Source: an uncultured Selenomonadales bacterium
GTDB taxonomy: Bacteria; Bacillota_C; Negativicutes; Selenomonadales; Selenomonadaceae
Reading direction: 5' to 3'
Length of the DNA stretch: 5,320 bases
NCBI GenBank assembly: GCA_937916025.1
Contig: CALGGX010000205.1
Span: 1 to 5,320, forward strand
Shown here: in pieces, positions 1 through 4,916 of the stretch
Numbering within the stretch: the first letter of the stretch is position 1
Layout of the letters: the number at the start of each line of letters is the position of its first letter
Made by a program: the position numbers and the translations under genes
Notes under the pieces: model-generated
The model's database searches: none
Seen by the model: only the letters and a program-made list of their open reading frames with translations
What the model was told of the DNA's origin: nothing

Positions 1-249
1 TGTGGTAAGCTGAGTACCGCGCGAGCCGTTGTTGTCTTTGTAGAAAACAGGGCTTTCGGGATCGGTCTGGTCAACGTGAATTTCGATCACATCATCGACA
101 TACGACGGGAGCTTTTCAGCTTTGATGATACCTTCGGTCAGGAAGTCTGCTTTGCTGAGATAGAGCGTTGCCGTCTGAGCATCGTACGCTTCTTTAAAAG
201 CCTTCAAATTTCCGAGATTAACAAGTTTGGTGTCGCTGGTAATAGACAA
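1..249 (-). CDS. Small fibre-like phage structural protein, N-terminal part (runs off the left edge)
   Basis: Eighty-three codons are visible and the frame is still open at base 1, so the C-terminus lies outside the window. I place the start at the TTG at 249-247, because AGGAGTG (262-256) sits 6 bases upstream and no ATG is available in the visible frame. The protein is a paralogue of the 119-residue product of the gene just upstream (318-677). Both have a short leucine-rich N-terminus (NLGNLKAFKEAYDA here), then LPS-x-V-x-DVI, then a conserved FYKDN(N/D)GS block. Proteins with this layout are common small virion or fibre proteins in phages of gut bacteria; this family placement is from memory. 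By analogy with the paralogue, the missing part probably carries a GKIY...W..W segment. Exact location in the particle is unknown. Confidence 0.75.
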   Translation of the reverse strand, partial: MSITSDTKLVNLGNLKAFKEAYDAQTATLYLSKADFLTEGIIKAEKLPSYVDDVIEIHVDQTDPESPVFYKDNNGSRGTQLTT

Positions 250-255
250 AAAAAT

Positions 256-262
256 CACTCCT
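256..262 (-). promoter_or_regulatory. Ribosome binding site for the TTG start at 249
   Basis: Read on the minus strand this is AGGAGTG, with a 6-base spacer before TTG. It decides the start of the leftmost gene, which has no ATG in a suitable place. Confidence 0.75.
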
Positions 263-269
263 GTAAAAA

Positions 270-297
270 AATATATATATATTAACGCGGCAGTCAA
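270..297 (-). promoter_or_regulatory. Candidate sigma70-type promoter before the leftmost gene
   Basis: On the minus strand, TTGACT (297-292) and TATATT (275-270) are separated by 16 bases. Each matches the housekeeping consensus at five of six positions. Transcription would begin near base 263, almost on the ribosome binding site, so the leader would be very short. The -10 box lies in a TA repeat that would match by chance more easily than average sequence. The -35 box lies in the 3' arm of a stem-loop, so the site may be fortuitous. Confidence 0.3.
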
Positions 298-317
298 AAG
301 ATGTTTGACGTTACCGC
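287..317 (-). terminator. Stem-loop after the 119-residue gene, possible weak terminator or processing hairpin
   Basis: Directly after the TGA stop at 320-318, the minus strand carries GTCAAA (309-304), a 5-base loop, and TTTGAC (298-293). Outside this is a second pairing, GCGG (317-314) with CCGC (290-287), separated by a small internal loop. A run of seven T follows at 271-265, but it is about 16 bases past the stem, with an AT repeat between. That is not a classical intrinsic terminator. It may only lower read-through or shape the transcript between two paralogous genes. Confidence 0.35.
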
Positions 318-677
318 TCAGAACAATGAAAGAACATCGGCGTCAGAGATAGTCGCGGTGCCGATTTCAACCCATTTCTCACCCGTCCAACGCCAGAGAC
401 GAGTGTTGTCGGTTGTAATATCGCAATAGATTTTACCGCGTTCGGGATTCGTAATGACTTCGTCGGTAGGAGAACCGTCGTTGTCTTTGTAGAAGATGGG
501 ATTGGTCGCGTCGGTATAATCACCACGGACATCGATGACATCTTTAACCCCGCTCGGGAGATGCGTCGACTTCAAAATTCCCGTGGATGAATCAATCGAT
601 GCGAAATTCGCCCTGTTGTAAGCGTCTTGCGCAGTTTTAAATGTACGCAATCCGTTGAGATCAAGATAAGCACTCAA
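318..677 (-). CDS. Small fibre-like phage structural protein, 119 residues
   Basis: I do not recognise a named gene, but the layout is familiar from small virion or fibre proteins of gut phages. Residues 4-14 (YLDLNGLRTFK) form a short N-terminal motif. Residues 40-49 (LPSGVKDVID) and 61-68 (IFYKDNDG) are shared with the neighbouring gene at 1-249. Residues 81-105 contain GKIYCD followed by WRWTGEKWVEI, a segment that looks like a small beta module. The protein ends in TISDADVLSLF, a tail also found in the preceding gene. The start is TTG at 677-675; AGAGGT lies 8 bases upstream and the frame has no other methionine. The gap to the preceding gene is 17 bases. A role as a fibre subunit or decoration is inferred from position in the tail block and from paralogy. 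No enzymatic motif is visible. Confidence 0.8.
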   Translation of the reverse strand: MSAYLDLNGLRTFKTAQDAYNRANFASIDSSTGILKSTHLPSGVKDVIDVRGDYTDATNPIFYKDNDGSPTDEVITNPERGKIYCDITTDNTRLWRWTGEKWVEIGTATISDADVLSLF

Positions 678-685
678 AGAAAATT

Positions 686-691
686 ACCTCT
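686..691 (-). promoter_or_regulatory. Ribosome binding site for the TTG start at 677
   Basis: AGAGGT on the minus strand, 8 bases before TTG. It supports the non-ATG start of the 119-residue gene. Confidence 0.65.
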
Positions 692-694
692 TTT

Positions 695-982
695 CTAAAA
701 TAATTTTTTTATATCTTCATCGCTGATGGCAGTTATAGTATCTGAACTGTCCGACGGCGAATAGGAAGAATCTCCGGTTGGCAACGTAGTTGTGCTGTCG
801 GTTGCAACCGATTGTTTCAGCTTAAAAAGTTCCGCTATGTCTTCCTGTGAAATGGTTTTATCGTTTTGCGATACAGACGAAGCGGCTTTATCGAAGATGG
901 AGTTAAAATAATACTCAACAAAAAATTTCATATCGGCGATCGACTTGGTCGACTCGCCATCATAACAAATGTTGATTTGCAA
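695..982 (-). CDS. Small tail-module protein of unknown function, 95 residues
   Basis: No family is recognised. The N-terminal part (residues 1-55) looks folded and possibly helical, with an aromatic stretch around residues 20-30 (FFVEYYFNSIF). Residues 60-85 are a Ser/Thr/Asp-rich, low-complexity linker. The motif ISxxDIxxLF occurs twice: TISQEDIAELF at 43-53 and AISDEDIKKLF at the extreme C-terminus (85-95). The next gene ends with the same motif. The start is TTG at 982-980. A TTG at 997 in the same frame would extend the protein by five residues, but those codons are the ribosome binding site itself. It lies 18 bases after the hub gene, which suggests a tail-tip accessory or a connector for the fibres that follow. 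That is inference from context. Confidence 0.7.
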   Translation of the reverse strand: MQINICYDGESTKSIADMKFFVEYYFNSIFDKAASSVSQNDKTISQEDIAELFKLKQSVATDSTTTLPTGDSSYSPSDSSDTITAISDEDIKKLF

Positions 983-986
983 AAAA

Positions 987-995
987 TCACCTCCC
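987..995 (-). promoter_or_regulatory. Strong ribosome binding site that fixes the TTG start at 982
   Basis: GGGAGGTGA on the minus strand, with 7 bases between GGAGG and the TTG at 982-980. It overlaps an upstream in-frame TTG (997-995), which rules that codon out as the likely start. Confidence 0.8.
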
Positions 996-1000
996 AAAGA

Positions 1001-3157
1001 TTAACTGCCGGTTAATTTGAATTTAGAGTTAAAGCCGTTGAACGATGTATATTTGCCCGTATGAATGACCGCACCGACAGCATCACTGTAAATACTCTCG
1101 CAATATTCCCTGCCTTCGATTGTAATTGTGCCGTTCGCCTCCTCTTTCATAGACAGTATGCGAAAAGGCATCTTTCGAATGGCGTTGTAGTAGGAGACAA
1201 GAATGACATCACCTGGTTGAAGGTGCATGGCTTGCGAGGCAGTCGAAAACGAGACTACTTTGTTGCAGACAGTATTCAAATCGCGATATAATCTTCCGAT
1301 CCGAAGAGCTTGCTGATACGAAGTAACGCCGTCGAGATCAACGGACTCCTCTTGAATAATGCCGGTAGCTTCTTGCATGGCAGTATCTTCGACAATACAC
1401 CGCGTCGCGCGCCAATTTTGCTCCGGTGAGATGATATTTAAAATATATCGATTAGGCGTTTCATCCAACCCGATTTGGGAGATGTTGAATGTATTCTTAA
1501 CGATCTGATCTTCCGTGAAATGATAGCTTACAGGCGTAACCTTCTCGATGCGCATACCGATTGTTCCCTTGTATCGAATCAAAAATCCGCAACACGCCGA
1601 CAAAAACTTAGCAACAGCATCTTCCGCATCTTCTTGATCTCCGAGAATGAGATTGAGCTCATACCGCTTGCGGTTTTGCAACAAGCCGTCCGTGTCGACA
1701 AATTCAATCTCCTCATCACAATAGTCTGCCGCTTCTTTAAAAGACTCTTCGTCGAGCCCGCCCTTCCATCCCACGCCGAACGTTTCATTTAACAGAAAAT
1801 CTCTCAGACACATTGCAGGATTGGTACTGAACGCTGTCGTGCCCGTGCGCGTATCAAAAACCTTACGCCCCTGTAGAACGGTATCAATGTTGGGATTACC
1901 GCTCAACTCGTCCGAGACCGTAAAATGCATATCGAGCCATGCACAACCTTTATATGAGCCGACATCTGCATAGTTCTCTGGGATATCGCCATCATGATAT
2001 GTGTAGTAGGTTTCGCCTTTGGCGTAATCGGTACGCACTTCGACATATTTGTTGTAGCAAGCAAAATCCATATCATAAATATCATGGGGTAATCTGTTGG
2101 TGCTTGCAAAAGGAAATGCGATCCACCCTTCGCCGATCCGATTAATGTATGAAACCAACGAGCCGATATCGAGCTCATATTGCGCAAAGTCGCTGTCGTC
2201 ATAATCATCGGAATCGCCCAGTTTGATGGTTTTGAAAATCTCGTCGCCGTGCTTGAGATACATCTTGTGAGATTGTACAACCACACGGGCATCTTCATGC
2301 TTTTGATTGGCAATCAAAAAAATGGTGCCGCCGTTGCTGTAAGAAGGTGTGCTAATGTAATTCTCGGCTTCGACGTTTGCAGGAGTGTTGTAGCAACCAA
2401 ATCTCCCGAGAGTAATGCCGGTCAACTTATATTGATTGCCGAGATCATTAAAATTTGCGGCGACCCAGCCATTCCCTATATTGTTTACATAATTATAGAG
2501 TTTTTTGTATTCTGAGCCTCCGGAAAACTGTGAGTTAATCTTAGTCGGCGTATACGGCGGATTACTGATAGGATGCAGTCCGCCAAGAAAAACCGAAGTT
2601 GATGTTCCATCGCAATACAGCGTCATAGTATATGACCATTCATCTTTTACGCTCGACCACTGCTTAGAAAAATCCACGTATGCGTCTTCGTACATAGTAT
2701 TGGTGATGGTGAAAAATGTTTTTGCCGTAATGGTCGAAGAGCTATCGTTGTCGTCATCGATGATTGGAATCGGAAGTCCTGCCGCCATAACCGATATCAA
2801 GCCGCCGATACCGCCTTCGCACAGCACTACGTGTTTGTTCAGCATATTGAGCTCGGGATTGGGCTTATGATACGTTTGATTACCTTCGACGAGGCGGGTA
2901 CCGTAGACGACTTGAATCGCGCCCGGAGTTGATACCGTATTCATTGCTTTGTCAAATTTCTGTGCCGACGAACCTGTATTGCCCGCATTTCTGCGCGACG
3001 TGGCTAAAGTCCAAAGCGTTCCTCCGAGAGATGCGCCCATTAACGCGGCCGGCAGAATTTTAGTCATTCCGAATATTGACGGATTCATACCTCCGAGAAA
3101 AAAACCGGCTGCAGTAAAAACGACTTTGCCTGCGACTTTTCCTTTGTCTTTTCCCAT
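1001..3157 (-). CDS. Phage tail hub and host-attachment protein, lambda gpJ-like, 718 residues
   Basis: This is the central tail-tip protein, expected to cap the tail tube, contact the host receptor and hold the fibres. Residues 9-54 hold two Gly/Ala-rich hydrophobic segments. Residues 76-125 (including STPGAIQVVYGTRLVEG and HVVLCEGGIGGLI) match the N-terminal part of gpJ-type hubs. Residues about 430-485 carry the family's usual block: GRKVFDTRTG, then NPAMCLRDFLL, GVGW and a CDEEIEF region. Residues about 497-660 resemble the Phage-tail_3 hub domain (YELNLILGDQEDAEDAVAKF, then a region ending LQPGDVILVS). Between these lies an insert, residues 147-369, made of two related domains. The ATG at 3157 follows AAGGTGA, which overlaps the stop of the gpL-like gene 9 bases upstream. 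It is shorter than lambda gpJ (about 1130 residues) and lacks a long fibre-like C-terminus; separate fibre genes nearby may fill that role. Confidence 0.85.
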   Translation of the reverse strand: MGKDKGKVAGKVVFTAAGFFLGGMNPSIFGMTKILPAALMGASLGGTLWTLATSRRNAGNTGSSAQKFDKAMNTVSTPGAIQVVYGTRLVEGNQTYHKPNPELNMLNKHVVLCEGGIGGLISVMAAGLPIPIIDDDNDSSSTITAKTFFTITNTMYEDAYVDFSKQWSSVKDEWSYTMTLYCDGTSTSVFLGGLHPISNPPYTPTKINSQFSGGSEYKKLYNYVNNIGNGWVAANFNDLGNQYKLTGITLGRFGCYNTPANVEAENYISTPSYSNGGTIFLIANQKHEDARVVVQSHKMYLKHGDEIFKTIKLGDSDDYDDSDFAQYELDIGSLVSYINRIGEGWIAFPFASTNRLPHDIYDMDFACYNKYVEVRTDYAKGETYYTYHDGDIPENYADVGSYKGCAWLDMHFTVSDELSGNPNIDTVLQGRKVFDTRTGTTAFSTNPAMCLRDFLLNETFGVGWKGGLDEESFKEAADYCDEEIEFVDTDGLLQNRKRYELNLILGDQEDAEDAVAKFLSACCGFLIRYKGTIGMRIEKVTPVSYHFTEDQIVKNTFNISQIGLDETPNRYILNIISPEQNWRATRCIVEDTAMQEATGIIQEESVDLDGVTSYQQALRIGRLYRDLNTVCNKVVSFSTASQAMHLQPGDVILVSYYNAIRKMPFRILSMKEEANGTITIEGREYCESIYSDAVGAVIHTGKYTSFNGFNSKFKLTGS
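2051..2719 (-). repeat. Duplicated domain inside the hub protein (two diverged copies)
   Basis: Hub residues 147-257 (bases 2719-2387) and 278-369 (bases 2326-2051) are related. TFFTITNTMYEDAYV pairs with TIFLIANQKHEDARV (8 of 15 identical). LYNYVNNIGNGWVAANF pairs with LVSYINRIGEGWIAFPF, keeping L, Y, N, I, G, G, W, A and F. Both copies end in a CYN triplet followed by a VE. The relation shows only at protein level, so the duplication is old. Confidence 0.7.
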
Positions 3158-3166
3158 TAGCTCACC

Positions 3167-3964
3167 TTACCTGTAGATATCCTCGAACGGAATACTCGGG
3201 AAGCCTGCAAATCTCTCAAGATTATTGTATTTTGTACAAGTTTCTGCAGTCTTATCGCAACCGCGTTGAATAGAATATCTCTGTCCGCCAATGATCGATG
3301 CAAAGAACGGATAAAACGTTACGATTGTGCTACCGGTGGATTTTTGGATCATACGGCTCTCGCCTTCGACTATGATAATGCCATTGTTCCAATAATCATT
3401 GTCTTTTGTGATATCTATGATGATTTTATTGTCGTCAAGGACACTGATTATCCTGCCAATTTGCTTCGATGTATCCATTTGGCAGATACTGTCGCCGAAT
3501 TTGCAGTTGCACATTGATTGATACGTCCGACGCGGCACGGTAACCTTGTGTATCCTGCTCCTTAGCGTACAGGAAAATTCGCCGTTCTCGTAAGCAGGAT
3601 TGTCGATATAGCCGTAGAACACGTCTCTGTAAATCAAATTATCGCTAACCGATTCGGGGTATAGAATTTGCCTTACTCGGACTTGACAGCCTCTAAATTC
3701 AAAACCGGCTATTATAAAACGGAGTTGTTCCGTGTTTGCATCCGACATGGTAATTTTCATACTGCCGTCAATATTGTCTGTAGATTGCGATATTTCTTCG
3801 CGCTCTATCGGGATCGACACATACTTATGTCCTTCAAATTCAATGTCCTTGTCGGTATTGCAGATATACAGCATGCCTGTTCTCAGTGCGATATCATATA
3901 TCTCGACAACTGAAATATGATCCTGTTCCTTTGCTTCAGCAATAACTTCATTCAAACTAACCAT
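3167..3964 (-). CDS. Tail-tip protein, lambda gpL / BR0599 (DUF2163) type, 265 residues
   Basis: In lambda-like phages this protein sits between the tail tube and the gpJ hub and is needed for tip assembly. Residues 17-90 form the N-terminal domain typical of gpL-like proteins (VVEIYDIALRTGMLYICNT, then the DIEFEGHKYVSIPI strand pair). Residues 150-163 hold MCNCKFGDSICQMD. The C-terminus (235-259) has the family signature GCDKTAETCTKYNNLERF followed by GFPSIP. Cysteines 152, 161, 236 and 243 are spaced 9 and 7 apart within the two pairs, matching my recollection of the iron-sulfur ligands of lambda gpL. The start ATG has AGAGGAG 6 bases upstream. The hub gene begins 9 bases after the stop, which fits two directly interacting products. 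Length is normal for the family. Confidence 0.87.
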   Translation of the reverse strand: MVSLNEVIAEAKEQDHISVVEIYDIALRTGMLYICNTDKDIEFEGHKYVSIPIEREEISQSTDNIDGSMKITMSDANTEQLRFIIAGFEFRGCQVRVRQILYPESVSDNLIYRDVFYGYIDNPAYENGEFSCTLRSRIHKVTVPRRTYQSMCNCKFGDSICQMDTSKQIGRIISVLDDNKIIIDITKDNDYWNNGIIIVEGESRMIQKSTGSTIVTFYPFFASIIGGQRYSIQRGCDKTAETCTKYNNLERFAGFPSIPFEDIYR

Positions 3965-3983
3965 TGCGGACTCCTCTGCGCAT

Positions 3984-4895
3984 CTAACAATACTTAGCTA
4001 TACGTACAAACCGATCTGAAGGCGAGGTTGTGCTGTTTGTTGCTTTAGCCGCGTGACACAATGTAAATGATAACATTGTACACCAGAAGAAATTATTTGT
4101 GACATTAACCGTAAAACTTGATGCACTTTGAGTTGCGCCTCCGTAACTGCTTCCTGATTTTGCAGTTATTTCTTGATCAACAAGGAATAAATCGCCCAAG
4201 TCATAATCATCTGTCGATTTCATAGTCATAATGCGCACATATTTACTGTGAACTGTTTGTTGAGCGGTTTCCACTTCATTGCTTTGCGTCTTGTTTTGTA
4301 TAACCCATTTAAAAACTGATGCGTCACCTTCGCACTTCGCTTTTAGTCCATCTATCCAAAAACCTTTAGACGAAATAGATGTGCCGGTGGTACTCTTAGT
4401 ACCCCAATCACAGATGCCGTGGTACTCCTCGATATTTTCAAATCGCGTAGTGGCGTACTCAATGAGGGCTAACCGCAATATCAGATGATACTCGTAAATG
4501 TTAAACGGATGCCACCCTGTTTCGTCTGCGGTACCGTTTATGACATTTTTGCTGTTAATTGCATTAAATGCTTTTTCCATTCGCAGAGCGACTGGATTTA
4601 TACTGGGGATAGAATTTAGAGCAGTAGCCGTACCGCTCGACAGGTATTTCCCGATTAGAATTCCATTAGTTGTCGGTACTCCGTTGTTGTAAAATGCCGG
4701 ATGTAAGTGGTAGCCGCTCTTCTTTGTTCCGCAAACGAAATATGCGTTCAAGCCGTTGATGAGCATATTTTTTACATAGAACTTAGGTATGAAAACCATT
4801 GATTGTCCCGCAACCATCACATCTCGTATATCTCTCCAAGGAAATAAGTTTGCAGTGTCCAATGCGATAGGCGGCGGAGAAACAACTGTAGCCAA
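3984..4895 (-). CDS. Tail adhesin-like protein with probable C-type-lectin-like C-terminal domain, 303 residues
   Basis: The layout matches a family of gut-phage tail proteins, some of which are targets of diversity-generating retroelements (family recall, not a search). Markers in order are MVFIPKFYVKN (33-43), HLHPAFYNNG (63-72), GILIGKYLSSG (78-88), a Ser-Ile-Pro segment (95-101), YEYHLILRLALIEYATT (134-150), YHGICDWG (158-165), FWIDGLKAK (179-187), and a C-terminus ending SDRFVRIAKYC. In this family the last domain folds like a C-type lectin or formylglycine-generating enzyme and displays a ligand-binding face. Receptor binding is therefore the likely role. The start is TTG at 4895-4893 after GGGAGGTG with a 7-base spacer; the next in-frame ATG is codon 27. 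It has six cysteines, one the last residue. It precedes the tail-tip genes, whereas fibre genes usually follow the hub. Confidence 0.7.
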   Translation of the reverse strand: MATVVSPPPIALDTANLFPWRDIRDVMVAGQSMVFIPKFYVKNMLINGLNAYFVCGTKKSGYHLHPAFYNNGVPTTNGILIGKYLSSGTATALNSIPSINPVALRMEKAFNAINSKNVINGTADETGWHPFNIYEYHLILRLALIEYATTRFENIEEYHGICDWGTKSTTGTSISSKGFWIDGLKAKCEGDASVFKWVIQNKTQSNEVETAQQTVHSKYVRIMTMKSTDDYDLGDLFLVDQEITAKSGSSYGGATQSASSFTVNVTNNFFWCTMLSFTLCHAAKATNSTTSPSDRFVRIAKYC

Positions 4896-4902
4896 TAGAA
4901 GA

Positions 4903-4910
4903 CACCTCCC
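4903..4910 (-). promoter_or_regulatory. Ribosome binding site for the TTG start at 4895
   Basis: GGGAGGTG on the minus strand, 7 bases before TTG. It supports the TTG over a much later ATG. Confidence 0.75.
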
Positions 4911-4916
4911 AGAAAA

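Noticed and set aside
983..997. Longer 100-residue version of the 95-residue protein starting at TTG 997
   Set aside because: Its first codons are the ribosome binding site GGGAGGTGA itself, and it would have no upstream site of its own within the end of the hub gene.
1061..1792. Plus-strand open frames of 76 and 105 codons
   Set aside because: They are antisense to the conserved hub domain region and best explained as shadows of it.
1903..2313. 136-codon open frame on the minus strand inside the hub gene
   Set aside because: It lies fully within the 718-residue hub frame, which shows clear family motifs on both sides. Its translation has no recognisable motif and looks like an out-of-frame shadow.
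2180..2870. Two overlapping plus-strand open frames (111 and 121 codons)
   Set aside because: They are antisense to the hub gene, without convincing ribosome binding sites or domain motifs. All supported genes run the other way.
4058..4079. Perfect 7-bp inverted repeat (ACAATGT / ACATTGT, 8-base loop) in the candidate variable region
   Set aside because: It resembles the hairpins near retroelement variable repeats only loosely: the stem is short and AT-rich, the loop is long, and it lies inside rather than after the region. Likely chance.
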